From Pseudomonas pudica (GTDB lineage: Bacteria > Pseudomonadota > Gammaproteobacteria > Pseudomonadales > Pseudomonadaceae): 64,000 nucleotides of DNA. Both the position numbers and the translations under genes were made by a program. The stretch is from the NCBI RefSeq assembly GCF_015680405.1, contig NZ_JADLJS010000001.1, forward strand, positions 62,001-126,000. The letters are read 5' to 3'. Numbering within the stretch: the stretch's first letter is position 1; every line of letters starts with the position of its first letter. Below are positions 54,530-63,947 of the stretch, piece after piece. The notes beneath the pieces are model-generated. The model was not told the DNA's origin and did not search any database. It saw only the letters and a list, made by a program, of their open reading frames with translations.

Positions 54530-55507
54530 ATGGCCCGCGCTGGTATCAACAAAGCCCTCGTGCAGCGAGCACGGGATGCCCTCCTCGCGCGTGGTCTGTC
54601 ACCCAGTATCGAGGCCGTTCGAGCAGAGCTCGGTCACACGGGTTCGAAGACCACCATCCTTCGCTACCTGCGTGAACTGGACGTAGCAGAACCCAATCCG
54701 CCACAGGTGAATCTGTCGGAAGAATTACAGGCGCTGCTGCAGAGTCTAGCTGAGCGTTTGGCCAACGAAGCGCAGGCCACGGTCGCCGTCGATCGCGCCC
54801 GCCTGGAACGGCAACAAGCGGCCTATCAGCAGCAGCGTGCGGTGGAGGCGGCGCGGTTCGAGCAATTGCAGGTGGCACATACCGCAGAGATGGAGGCCCA
54901 CCGGCAGTTGCGTCTGCGTGAAGTGCAACTGACGGGCCAACTGCAACTGGCCGAAGGCGAGCGACGGCGTCTTGAAGAGGCTTGCCGGCAACAGCTTCAC
55001 CTGCTCGAGGAGCGGGCGACGACGATCCACTCGCTCGAGTCCAAACACCAGCAGGCGCGTGAATCCCTGGATCACTTTCGCCAGCAGCATCAACTGCAAC
55101 GCCAGGAAGAACTGCAACGGCATGATCAGCAGTTGAGTCAGTTGCAAGCCGAGGTGCGAGGATTGCGTGAACAACTCGCCGTTCGCCGGGAAGAGCTGAC
55201 ACAGCTCTACCGGGACTTGGAACGCACTACCAGTACGCAGGGCTACCAGCAGCAACAGCTCCGGCAGCTCGAGCGTGAGTTGAACGCCGCGCAGCAGCAC
55301 TTGGCCGCCGAGAAGCTGCTCACGAACCAGGCGCTTCAGCAGGCAGAAATAATGGCGAGTGAGAACATGCTGCTTCGCGAGAAGTCCAGGTCTTACCTCC
55401 TCGCCCACCGACATGACCAGCGCCTCCTGCGTGCGCAGGCACAACAACTGGCACGCCTGCGAGGCTTGGTCGAGCCGGGGTCATCCGACGGTCCAATTCC
55501 TCAATGA
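54530..55507 (+). CDS. KfrA/TnpT-like coiled-coil DNA-binding protein
   Basis: 325 residues. The N-terminal 60 residues (MARAGINKALVQRARDALLA, then ELGHTGSKTTILRYLRELD) resemble the KfrA/TnpT winged-helix region. The rest is Gln/Glu/Arg-rich long coiled coil. GGGAG lies 7 bases before the ATG. TnpT-type proteins assist TnpS in resolving cointegrates; the divergent layout and shared site support this. Confidence 0.75.
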   Translation: MARAGINKALVQRARDALLARGLSPSIEAVRAELGHTGSKTTILRYLRELDVAEPNPPQVNLSEELQALLQSLAERLANEAQATVAVDRARLERQQAAYQQQRAVEAARFEQLQVAHTAEMEAHRQLRLREVQLTGQLQLAEGERRRLEEACRQQLHLLEERATTIHSLESKHQQARESLDHFRQQHQLQRQEELQRHDQQLSQLQAEVRGLREQLAVRREELTQLYRDLERTTSTQGYQQQQLRQLERELNAAQQHLAAEKLLTNQALQQAEIMASENMLLREKSRSYLLAHRHDQRLLRAQAQQLARLRGLVEPGSSDGPIPQ

Positions 55508-56103
55508 GGGATCAAGCCCGGCGCGGAGTCGTCCCACCTCACGCGAGCGTCGCTGTGTACTTCAGCGCATGCGGAGCAGGAAAGTTAAGAAAAAATGCTG
55601 AAGAACTACAAAAATGAAGATTTTCATGGGCCGTTCAAGAAAAAAACTGACGTCCAAGAATTTCTGAACAGATAATTCCCGGATAGCCTCATCCACTCAA
55701 GCACTAAGCTCGCCTGCCACAGAGACCTGGCGGTCCCTAGTTACGACGCGGGGTCCTGCTCACGCAGGCCGGATTGTGGGCTTACGGATCACATCCTGAA
55801 ATTGTGTGGTAGGCGGCCACTGATTACCAGACGGATAGCCATGTCTATGTGCCCCGCCCTTCACCGTGAAACGGCCATTCTGGAGAATGGCAACGCACGT
55901 TTCTCAAGAAGCGGGGATTTCTTGACTGCCGAAGCGTTCGCAGCGCTGCCCCGGAATAATTGACTCAAATAACACCGACCAAGCGCAAGGTACAGCATGC
56001 CTGTTTTCTGAGAGAATAGTCGTTCCACAAATGACCCCCGCTAGAAAAAGCCAGGCCGTTTTCAAACGCCTGCCGCGGGCACAGGCCGCCGCCTACCCAA
56101 CAA
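55508..56103. other. Intergenic, no gene recognised
   Basis: About 600 bases between the TnpT-like gene and OprD. A 26-residue frame at 55595-55675 is not convincing. No Tn3-type terminal repeat was identified by eye. Confidence 0.4.
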
Positions 56104-57375
56104 TCAAAACAGCGAAAGCGGATAATTTATGACCAAACGATTTTCATTGAAGCTTGTATTGGTACCCCACCCCCGACGCAACGTCGAGTTACGCCATTTA
56201 ATATTCAAGTCCTTGAGCGCGCCGGACTGGAATACATAAGCAAGCTCGGTCTCCCGCCCCCACTCCTTGACGCCGGTCTCACCGCCTACATGAATGCCGC
56301 TACCTTTGATATAGCGGTTCATGAGGACCAGGCCCGGAACGCCCAATGCCACAAAATTATAATCGTGACGCACCTGCCAGGAGCGCTCATTGGCATTTTC
56401 GTAGCTGGAACTGAAGCTATCGTTGGCCAGCGAGCCACCAGAAGTACCGTTGACTTTCATCCAGCCGTCTTGACCGGACACCTTCTGCAGCCCAATGTAG
56501 AAGGTGTTCGCGCCGTACATCGCTGAAAACAACCCGGACCAGGTGCGGTTGTCGAGATCCCCAGCCAAGGAGCGCCCGTCATCTTTACCCGTGAACCATT
56601 GGATGTTGGCACCCAACGTCCATTTTCCGATGGGCTGGCTGTGAGTGATCTGGATCATCTGCTGGCGGTAGATATCCTTCAACTCAGCCCCCCATCCACC
56701 GATCAATGTCCGCTTATCATTGAACGTGTACTCACCCCCCACGAAGTTGAACCGATCCGAAGTGATACCCGGTTTTTGGGCAAGGAACATATCTTCCATG
56801 CTGGCATCGTTTCGTGGGCTGTTGGCACGGAATTGGCCACCATACAAGGTGAGATTTTCTATCTCTCGAGAAGTGATCTGCGCACCTCGGAACGTCTGCG
56901 GCAGCGAACGCCCGTCATCTGAACGCAAGATCGGCAGTGTAGGCATCCATTCGCCGACCTTTAGCTCCGTCGCCGACACCCGCACTTTTCCGGCAATCGC
57001 CAGCCGTCCGTAATCATCCGCCGCACGGCCATCGTCATGTATCGGCAGTAGTTGGGTTCCAGGCGTGCCACGGCCACCGTCCAGCTTCACAGCGTAAAGC
57101 CCCAACGCATCCACACCAAACCCTACCAGACCCTGAGTGAATCCGGACTTGTAGTTCAAAATAAACGCTTGGCTCCACGCTTCGGCCTTACTTTGAGTAG
57201 CCGAATCGCTGACATAATTTCGATTAATATAGTAGTTACGCAGGTTCAACCCTGCCGTTGAATCTTCGACAAATCCATTTTCAGCGGCCTGCACACTAAT
57301 TGCTATGCTCAGCAGCGGTACGACGAACAACACCTTTGCGTTATTTAATATAGATTCGGATGCGCGGATTTTCAT
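56104..57375 (-). CDS. OprD-family outer-membrane porin
   Basis: 423 residues from the ATG at 57375. A basic, hydrophobic signal peptide (VLFVVPLLSIAISVQA, cleaved after VQA) precedes an OprD domain: AGLNLRNYYINRNYV, YGRLAIAGKVRVSATELKVG, RDYNF-like RHDYNFVALGVPGLVLMNRY, and a C-terminal beta strand ending in Phe. It forms an 18-strand, substrate-specific channel. It is the last gene of the sugar-acid operon, so it probably imports the aldarate or aldonate. Confidence 0.88.
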   Translation of the reverse strand: MKIRASESILNNAKVLFVVPLLSIAISVQAAENGFVEDSTAGLNLRNYYINRNYVSDSATQSKAEAWSQAFILNYKSGFTQGLVGFGVDALGLYAVKLDGGRGTPGTQLLPIHDDGRAADDYGRLAIAGKVRVSATELKVGEWMPTLPILRSDDGRSLPQTFRGAQITSREIENLTLYGGQFRANSPRNDASMEDMFLAQKPGITSDRFNFVGGEYTFNDKRTLIGGWGAELKDIYRQQMIQITHSQPIGKWTLGANIQWFTGKDDGRSLAGDLDNRTWSGLFSAMYGANTFYIGLQKVSGQDGWMKVNGTSGGSLANDSFSSSYENANERSWQVRHDYNFVALGVPGLVLMNRYIKGSGIHVGGETGVKEWGRETELAYVFQSGALKDLNIKWRNSTLRRGWGTNTSFNENRLVINYPLSLF

Positions 57376-57484
57376 TTTTATTATTTCCATCACAGACAGA
57401 TTATAGGAACACAACCCCGCACGTTGGATATTCATCCAACGTGGGTTAATACAACTTTTCTTGTTGGCTGGCGCAGCGCGCGGT

Positions 57485-58702
57485 TCAGATCTGGCGCGCG
57501 GTCGTCGCTACTTCCAGCAGGCCACGACGACCGAGGCTGTCAATCAGGGAGCGCAGGCCAAACTCCCACTGCGGTGCCTGGTCGCTGGTAGTGACGCGGT
57601 TGGAAAGCGTGCCCAGTTGTACGTTGCTGATGCTCACCACATCGCCACGCTTGTGAGTAAAACCGTTGCCGGGCTGGTCACGGTCCTGCTTGGGCGCAAA
57701 CAGCGTACCGAGGAATAGCACCAGACCGTCAGGATACTGATGGTTTTCGTTGAGGGTCTGTTCCACCAAATCCTCTGGGTCGCGGCTGATCTGGCGCATC
57801 GAGCTACGGCCGGAGAGCACGAAACCGTCCTCGCCTTCGACCTTCAGGTCGACTTCAGCGTTGCGTACATCGTCCAGGCTGAAGCTTTCGTCGAACAAAC
57901 GCAGGAATGGCCCCAACGCGGTGGAGGCATTGTTATCCTTTGCCTTGGAAAGGAGCAGTGCGCTTCGGCCCTCAAAATCTCGCAGATTGACGTCGTTACC
58001 GAGCATTGCGCCTTTGATGCCACCATCGCTCGATACCGCCAACACCACTTCGGGTTCCGGGTTGTTCCAGCTCGAGTTGGGATGAATACCGATGTCCGCG
58101 CAGTGGCCGACCGCCGACAATGGCTGGGCCTTGGTGAACACTTCAGCATCTCGACCAATGCCCACTTCGAGGTACTGCGACCACAGCCCCTGTTCTACCA
58201 GTACCTTTCGCAGCGCTTCGGCCTGGGTGGAGCCCGGCACGATCTGCGAGAGATCAGCACCGATGCGGCTGACCAAGTTGGCCCGCACCGCATCAGCCTT
58301 GGCCGGGTCGCCCTTGGCCTGTTCTTCTACAACACGCTCCAGCAGGCTGGTCGCGAATGTTACGCCCGCGGCCTTGACCGCTTGCAGGTCGATGGGCGCC
58401 AGCAGCCAAGGCTGGTTCGGGTCACGTCGAATCGGGTCGCTGTTGGCCAGCAGTTGCGACAATTCGGCCAAAGGTTCCGCCAGCGGTATAGCACGCAGGT
58501 AGGCCACCGGGTCAGCCACCTCCAACAGGGCTGAAACGGTCGATACATAGACGCTGATGTCGTGTACGGCACCGGCGTTGACCAGCACCACCGCAGGCCC
58601 CTGCTCCGGCAACCAGACACGCCCTACCCAGCTGCCAGTCTCGAACACGCTGGCGTTGTGGTGCAATGGCAGTGGCGCGCTGGCATTCAATCGTTCGGTC
58701 AT
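57485..58702 (-). CDS. FAH-family 2-keto-3-deoxypentonate dehydratase-like
   Basis: 405 residues of the fumarylacetoacetate-hydrolase superfamily, resembling the AraD1-type dehydratases of bacterial pentose oxidation. The metal-binding region reads NNPEPEVVLAVSSDG; LGNDVNLRDFEG follows, with IVEQTLNENHQYPDGLVLFLGTLFAP-like C-terminal part. It would convert 2-keto-3-deoxypentonate to 2-oxoglutarate semialdehyde. The next gene upstream encodes the dehydrogenase for that semialdehyde, which supports the assignment. Confidence 0.8.
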   Translation of the reverse strand: MTERLNASAPLPLHHNASVFETGSWVGRVWLPEQGPAVVLVNAGAVHDISVYVSTVSALLEVADPVAYLRAIPLAEPLAELSQLLANSDPIRRDPNQPWLLAPIDLQAVKAAGVTFATSLLERVVEEQAKGDPAKADAVRANLVSRIGADLSQIVPGSTQAEALRKVLVEQGLWSQYLEVGIGRDAEVFTKAQPLSAVGHCADIGIHPNSSWNNPEPEVVLAVSSDGGIKGAMLGNDVNLRDFEGRSALLLSKAKDNNASTALGPFLRLFDESFSLDDVRNAEVDLKVEGEDGFVLSGRSSMRQISRDPEDLVEQTLNENHQYPDGLVLFLGTLFAPKQDRDQPGNGFTHKRGDVVSISNVQLGTLSNRVTTSDQAPQWEFGLRSLIDSLGRRGLLEVATTARQI

Positions 58703-58751
58703 GTGTTTACCCTTACTGTATGCGTCGAAAAGGTGAGCAGGTTCGCATCCG

Positions 58752-60332
58752 TCAGCTCAAGGCTGCGCTGCTGGGTTTACCATCGACCAGGCGCTCGATA
58801 CCCAGTGGGTTGGCGTTCTGCAAAGCAGCAGGCAGCAAGGCATCAGGTAGGTTCTGGTAGCAAACGGGGCGCAGGAATCGGTCGATGGCCAAGGTGCCGA
58901 CCGAGGTGCCACGGGCATCGGAGGTTGCTGGGTACGGACCGCCATGGACCATGGCATCGCAAACCTCTACGCCGGTGGGGTAGCCGTTCAGCAAGACCCG
59001 ACCCGCTTTGACCTCCAGTTTGCAAAGAAGGTGGCCGTAGGCGACCAGGTCTTCACTGTCTGCCTGCAGCGTGGCAGTCAACTGCCCCTGCAGCGCGTCG
59101 ATCGCTCGTACCAACTCCTGCTCGTCAGCCACTTGGACAACCACGGTGCAGGGGCCGAAGACCTCTTCCTGCAACAACTCGTCATGCTCCAGCAGCAGGC
59201 TGACATCCGCTTCGAACAGGTGCGGTTGTGCTTGATTGCCCTGCTGCGCCGAGCCGCTCAGCCGGGTCACACCCGGATGTGCCAGCAATGCCTGGAGGCC
59301 TTTACCATAACTGTTCAACGTGCCAGGATTGAGCATCGTTTGTGCAGCCTGCTCGGCCATGTGCCCGGCCAGGTCGTTGATGAACGTGCTAAACGCAGGT
59401 GAGCGAATACCCAGCACCAGCCCGGGGTTGGTACAGAACTGCCCACACCCCTGCACGACGGAGGCAGTCAACTCCTTGGCGATGGTGGTACCGCGATTGG
59501 CCAACGCCTGAGGCAGTACCAGCACGGGGTTGATGCTCGACATCTCAGCGAATACCGGAATCGGTTGCTCCCGTGCGGCCGCCATGTCACACAGCGCTCG
59601 GCCACCTTTGAGTGACCCGGTGAAGCCCACCGCCTGGATGCCGGGGTGCTTGACCAACGCCTCTCCAACGCCGCTGCCGAAAATCATGCTGAACACGCCT
59701 GCGGGCATGCCCGTGCGTTCCGCTGCCCGGACCAGCGCCTGCGCTACGCGTTCAGCAGTCGCCATATGACCGCTATGCGCCTTGAATACCACTGGGCAGC
59801 CAGCAGCCAGTGCAGCAGCCGTGTCACCACCAGCGGTGGAGAATGCCAACGGGAAGTTGCTGGCACCGAACACCGCCACCGGCCCTACACCGATACGGTA
59901 TTGACGCAGGTCCGGGCGCGGTTGCGGGCTGCGCCCTGGCAGCGCCTGGTCGATTCGGGCACCGTAGAAATCGCCGCGACGCAGCACCTGGGCAAACAGG
60001 CGCATTTGGCCACTGGTGCGACCGCGCTCCCCCTGAATCCGCGCCGCGTGCAAGGCGGTTTCCTGGGAAACCAGCGAGATAAAGTCCTCACCCTGCGCGT
60101 CGAGCTCGTCCGCAATGGCGTCGAGAAATTCGGCACGACGGGTCGCCGGCAGGTTTCGGTACGCTGTAAAAGCAGACACGGCACCGGCGACGGCGGCGTC
60201 CACTTCCTCCAGCGTGGCCTGGCGGAAACCACCGGGCAAACGCTCACCGGTATGTGCGTCGATGCTGAATACCAAGGTGTCACCCTGGCCGCTGCGCTGG
60301 CCTGCAATAAAGTTGTATCCGCTAACGCTCAT
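58752..60332 (-). CDS. 2-oxoglutarate semialdehyde dehydrogenase
   Basis: 526 residues, longer than most aldehyde dehydrogenases, as is usual for KGSADH (2,5-dioxovalerate dehydrogenase). PVAVFGASNFPLAFSTAGGD and VVFKAHSGH form the cofactor region, Glu in FAEMSSINP and catalytic Cys in GCGQFCTNPG. It oxidises 2-oxoglutarate semialdehyde to 2-oxoglutarate with NAD(P). The operon is garD-like, this gene, FAH, OprD. Confidence 0.88.
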   Translation of the reverse strand: MSVSGYNFIAGQRSGQGDTLVFSIDAHTGERLPGGFRQATLEEVDAAVAGAVSAFTAYRNLPATRRAEFLDAIADELDAQGEDFISLVSQETALHAARIQGERGRTSGQMRLFAQVLRRGDFYGARIDQALPGRSPQPRPDLRQYRIGVGPVAVFGASNFPLAFSTAGGDTAAALAAGCPVVFKAHSGHMATAERVAQALVRAAERTGMPAGVFSMIFGSGVGEALVKHPGIQAVGFTGSLKGGRALCDMAAAREQPIPVFAEMSSINPVLVLPQALANRGTTIAKELTASVVQGCGQFCTNPGLVLGIRSPAFSTFINDLAGHMAEQAAQTMLNPGTLNSYGKGLQALLAHPGVTRLSGSAQQGNQAQPHLFEADVSLLLEHDELLQEEVFGPCTVVVQVADEQELVRAIDALQGQLTATLQADSEDLVAYGHLLCKLEVKAGRVLLNGYPTGVEVCDAMVHGGPYPATSDARGTSVGTLAIDRFLRPVCYQNLPDALLPAALQNANPLGIERLVDGKPSSAALS

Positions 60333-60367
60333 AAGTTCATGGCCTCAAAAATGGGTATGCAAGTCGA

Positions 60368-61909
60368 TCAGGTCACAGCACCGATCTGCCAGGGCACGAA
60401 CTCGTTCTGCCCATAGCCGTGCTGTTCACTCTTGCTGCGCTCACCCGAGGCGATGCGCAGCATGTGTTCGAAGATGTAGGCGCCGCGCTCTTCGATGGTG
60501 GTGGAGCCATCGGCAATACCACCGCAATTGACGTCCATGTCCTCTTCCTGATGTTCGAAGACACGGTTGTTGGTCGCCAGCTTGATCGACGGCGCCGGCG
60601 CGCAGCCGTACGCCGATCCACGACCGGTGGTAAAAGCGATCAGGTTCGCCCCCCCTGCCACTTGGCCGGTGGCCGACACCGGGTCGTAGCCAGGGGTATC
60701 CATGAAAACGAGCCCCTGCGCACGTACCGTCTGCGCGTACTCATAGACGTCGACCAAGTTGCTGGAACCGGCTTTGGCCACTGCGCCCAGGGATTTTTCC
60801 AGGATGGTGGTCAGGCCACCGGCCTTGTTACCGGCGGAGGGATTGTTGTTGAGCTCAGCGTTCATCCGCTGGCAGTAAGCCTCCCACCAATGAATACGCG
60901 CTACGAGCTTTTCGCCGACCTCGCGGCTGATTGCGCGGCGTGTCAGCAAATGCTCCGCACCGTAGATCTCTGGTGTTTCGGAAAGAATCGCCGTGCCACC
61001 TGCGGCCACAAGACGGTCGACGGCATTGCCCAGCGCAGGGTTGGCAGTAATACCGGAATAACCATCAGAACCACCACACTGCAGGCCGACCACCAAATGG
61101 CGAACACTGACCGGCTGGCGCTGCACTTGATTGGCTTTGTCCAACAGGGTTTTGACCTGTTCGATACCGGCAGCAATGGTTTTCGAAGTCCCCCCTACCC
61201 CTTGGATGGTGAAGGTGCGCAGTTGCGCACTGGCTTCAAGGCCCTGAGTTTCGAGCAGGGTTTCGATCTGGTTGGTTTCACAACCCAGTCCGATGATCAG
61301 CACGGCGGCAAAATTGGGATGGACGGCGTAGCCGGCCAAGGTACGGCGCAGAAGCCCCAAGGACTCGCCACCAGGATCGACCGCACAGCCGGAGCCATGG
61401 GTCAGGGCCACCACACCGTCAATGTTCGGGTAGTCGGCCAACACCTCGGGATGGATATCGCGGCGGAAATGGTCAGCCACTGCGCGCGCGACAGTTGCCG
61501 AGCAGTTCACCGAAGTCAGAATGCCAATGTAGTTACGCGTCGCGACCCGGCCATCGTCCCGCACAATGCCCTGAAACGAAGCTTCAGTGGCTGGCTGGCT
61601 GCGAACATCGGCACCGAAGGCGTAGTCACGGTCGAAATCGCCCATCTGCACGTTGTGCACATGCACATGGTCGCCCGCGTCGATGGCCTGGGAGGCGAAA
61701 CCGATGATCTGCCCGTAGCGGCGCAGCGGTTGGCCCTGCTCTACCCGTTCAGTTGCAATCTTGTGGCCCGAAGGGATCGGCTGGCCTACAGTGATGCCCT
61801 CAGCCTCCAGATGCTGGCCCTGCACCAGGGCCTGCCGAGCAATGAGAACGTTATCCAGCGGGTTCAAACGGATGACGGCAGGGTCACCGGATTTGGCGAT
61901 GAGTTGCAT
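60368..61909 (-). CDS. garD: UxaA/GarD-family sugar-acid dehydratase (galactarate dehydratase-like)
   Basis: 513 residues. An N-terminal SAF domain (VIRLNPLDNVLIARQALVQG to about residue 95) is followed by the UxaA catalytic domain with GILTSVNCSATVARAVADHF, LTHGSGCAVDP and LIIGLGCETNQI. The conserved Cys suggest metal coordination. It dehydrates an aldarate or aldonate, galactarate being the closest family match. The FAH and KGSADH genes downstream fit conversion to 2-oxoglutarate. Substrate could equally be a pentonate or altronate-like acid. Confidence 0.75.
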   Translation of the reverse strand: MQLIAKSGDPAVIRLNPLDNVLIARQALVQGQHLEAEGITVGQPIPSGHKIATERVEQGQPLRRYGQIIGFASQAIDAGDHVHVHNVQMGDFDRDYAFGADVRSQPATEASFQGIVRDDGRVATRNYIGILTSVNCSATVARAVADHFRRDIHPEVLADYPNIDGVVALTHGSGCAVDPGGESLGLLRRTLAGYAVHPNFAAVLIIGLGCETNQIETLLETQGLEASAQLRTFTIQGVGGTSKTIAAGIEQVKTLLDKANQVQRQPVSVRHLVVGLQCGGSDGYSGITANPALGNAVDRLVAAGGTAILSETPEIYGAEHLLTRRAISREVGEKLVARIHWWEAYCQRMNAELNNNPSAGNKAGGLTTILEKSLGAVAKAGSSNLVDVYEYAQTVRAQGLVFMDTPGYDPVSATGQVAGGANLIAFTTGRGSAYGCAPAPSIKLATNNRVFEHQEEDMDVNCGGIADGSTTIEERGAYIFEHMLRIASGERSKSEQHGYGQNEFVPWQIGAVT

Positions 61910-61951
61910 AGAACCTCTCAGGACTTCGCGGCTGACTTCTTGTTATGGCGT

Positions 61952-61971
61952 AGCCCCGCATTAGCGGGGCT
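61952..61971 (-). promoter_or_regulatory. Hairpin in the garD-like leader
   Basis: AGCCCCGC-ATT-AGCGGGGCT (one mismatch at most) lies about 40 bases before the garD-like ATG. It may be a terminator for the upstream IclR transcript or part of the operon's leader. No T-run is present. Confidence 0.4.
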
Positions 61972-62031
61972 GGCGTGTATCCACTTTAAGAAGCGCGCGA
62001 AAACATTCCCAATGAGATGATTCGATCAACC

Positions 62032-62048
62032 GATAACCCTGGGTTATC
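62032..62048. promoter_or_regulatory. Palindrome GATAACCC-T-GGGTTATC, candidate operator
   Basis: A perfect 8+8 inverted repeat 123 bases upstream of the garD-like gene and 39 bases after the IclR stop. Its position suits binding by IclR or LysR regulators encoded next to it. Confidence 0.5.
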
Positions 62049-62086
62049 AGCTGGCTAATTCAGCGCCTGATTGTTAATCGTAAAAC

Positions 62087-62881
62087 TCATTCCACCGCAA
62101 TGGATCTGCGCGGCCATACCGTACCTAGCTTGTTCGCAGCATCCTGGAGCAACGCATGCAGGTCGTGGTACCGGTCTGGATGCATACGCAACACTGGGCC
62201 GGCGATACTCATGGTCCCAACGACTGTGCCGGATGGAACCATGTTCACTGGCACCGCCATTGCCCATATGCCTGCCTCCGCTTCCTCCACAACCAGCCCG
62301 TAGCCACGTGCTCGGGTTTCAGCAAGGTCGGATAGCAAGCGTTCGACAGTGTTGATAGCCCGAGGGCCCTTGCCGATACCTCGTTCTTTGCCCAAACCGC
62401 CGCGGATGGCAATTTCAACCGCTTGCTCGTCAGGCATGGAAGCGAGCCAGGCTTTACCGTTGGCGGTGGCGTATGGATTGATGGGCTGATCCATGGCTGG
62501 CGAGTACATCAATCCAGGCGCAGCGCCTTGAGCAGAGGCCAGCCAGGACAAGCCGCCCTCGCAGACGGCAGTCACGCGCACCAGCTCACGGGATGCAGAC
62601 GCCACCTCCTCAATAATCGGCTGAACGAGCTCAGGCAACCCAATGCCATTCAAATACCGCTGCCCCAGCAGCGCCAACTTGAGAGTCAGACGGTATTGGG
62701 ATGTAGCCTCATGCTGCTCAGCCCACCCCTGGTCGACCAACTGCGCAAGCACACGATGTGCCGGTCCCTTTTCCATCCCCAGCTCACCGGCGATATCGGA
62801 CATTCGCATCCAGCGGGCCTCTCGAGCCAGCAGCTCTATCGCTTCCAGGCAGCGGTCAACAGCACCCTTGGCAACTCTCAT
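62087..62881 (-). CDS. IclR-family transcriptional regulator
   Basis: 264 residues from ATG 62881. The N-terminal winged helix reads SDIAGELGMEKGPAHRVLAQ LVDQGWAEQ; the effector domain contains AGPVLRM and SGTVVGTMSIAGP, with the usual IclR ligand fold. Located just upstream of the sugar-acid operon on the same strand, it probably controls it. The frame to 62914 is an alternative start. Confidence 0.85.
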   Translation of the reverse strand: MRVAKGAVDRCLEAIELLAREARWMRMSDIAGELGMEKGPAHRVLAQLVDQGWAEQHEATSQYRLTLKLALLGQRYLNGIGLPELVQPIIEEVASASRELVRVTAVCEGGLSWLASAQGAAPGLMYSPAMDQPINPYATANGKAWLASMPDEQAVEIAIRGGLGKERGIGKGPRAINTVERLLSDLAETRARGYGLVVEEAEAGIWAMAVPVNMVPSGTVVGTMSIAGPVLRMHPDRYHDLHALLQDAANKLGTVWPRRSIAVE

Positions 62882-62975
62882 AGAATTTTCTCGACTAGGT
62901 ATCAACAGCCCCAATCATACGTGACGCGGTTCTTTTTGGAACACGGTCGCAGTCATTGCTGTTGATCCACGTTCG

Positions 62976-63947
62976 TCAGTCGTCAGAGCCCTCGAGCGCT
63001 TCGCGGCGTCGCCGCGCGCCTTCTATCAGTACTTCAACAAATAGACGACCTGCAGCGCTCAATGGCTCGTCCTTGCGCGTCACCACGCCGTACTCCAGTG
63101 GCGGAAGCGGTAGTGGGCTGGGTAATTCCTTGAGCTGCCCATTTGCCAGCTGTACGGCAACCATCGGGCGCGGCAATACCGCAATCATTGGCGCAGCTTG
63201 CAGCAACTGCAGGAAAACTGGCATCGAGATGGTCTCGACACTGTCCGACGGCGTAGTGATGCCGACAATTTTGAACGCCTGCTCCAAACGGTTGCGGATT
63301 GGCGTGCCCAGCGGGTACAACACCCAAGGCCAGGCGCTCAGAGACTCAGGCGAAATGCTAGTGTCCAGGTTGAGCGGGTGGGTGCTATTCACTACCAAGC
63401 TGAAAGGCTCAGGCTCCAATGGCTGGAAATCGAATAACTGTTCGAAGCGGGCTTCTGTGAAACGGCCGATCATGATATCGAGCTTGTTCTGCTCCAGCAT
63501 TGCCAGCAGGTGATCGCTTGACTGCTCGATGACTTCGATAGACAGCAACGGACTACGCGCCTTGATGGCCGCAATTGCTTGCGGCAATACCTGAGCGGTG
63601 GACGCGAAGATCCCACCGACGCGCAAAAAACCATGCCCACCATTGCGCAGACGATTGACCTGGTCGACAAATTGTTGCGACTCGGCCAACGCATTTTGAG
63701 CGTACCGCACAACGTATTCGCCCAATTCGGTGGGCGGCATGCTACGCGAAAGGCGCTCGAACAAGGCGAAGCCAAACTGCTGCTCCAAGTCTCGCAACAT
63801 CTTGCTGAGGGCGGGCTGACTAAGATTCATGAGCGTAGCGGTGGCGTGCATGTTACGAGTGCGAGCAAGGGTATCTATCAGCACCAGATGCTTGTAGCGT
63901 ATCCAGTTGCAAAAGCTGGCATGGGTAATGTCCGGCGGCATCAGCAA
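62976..63947 (-). CDS. LysR-family regulator (GbpR-like)
   Basis: 323 residues. The winged helix is LIDTLARTRNMHATATLMN LSQPALSKMLRDLEQQFGF, followed by the LysR substrate domain. IRYKHLVLIDTLAR and the sugar-acid context resemble galactose-binding regulators. It is 95 bases upstream of the IclR gene. It may sense the sugar acid. The window ends shortly after. Confidence 0.85.
   Translation of the reverse strand: MLMPPDITHASFCNWIRYKHLVLIDTLARTRNMHATATLMNLSQPALSKMLRDLEQQFGFALFERLSRSMPPTELGEYVVRYAQNALAESQQFVDQVNRLRNGGHGFLRVGGIFASTAQVLPQAIAAIKARSPLLSIEVIEQSSDHLLAMLEQNKLDIMIGRFTEARFEQLFDFQPLEPEPFSLVVNSTHPLNLDTSISPESLSAWPWVLYPLGTPIRNRLEQAFKIVGITTPSDSVETISMPVFLQLLQAAPMIAVLPRPMVAVQLANGQLKELPSPLPLPPLEYGVVTRKDEPLSAAGRLFVEVLIEGARRRREALEGSDD

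Noticed and set aside
54746-55447. 233-residue minus-strand frame opposite the coiled-coil gene
   Set aside because: Its Leu-rich sequence is the complement of the Gln/Glu/Arg repeat of the real gene.
57740-58534. 264-residue plus-strand frame over the FAH gene
   Set aside because: Antisense shadow of a gene with recognisable family motifs.
60419-62020. 533-residue frame on the plus strand across the sugar-acid dehydratase
   Set aside because: Exactly antisense to a clear UxaA-family gene; composition is an artefact of codon bias on the opposite strand.
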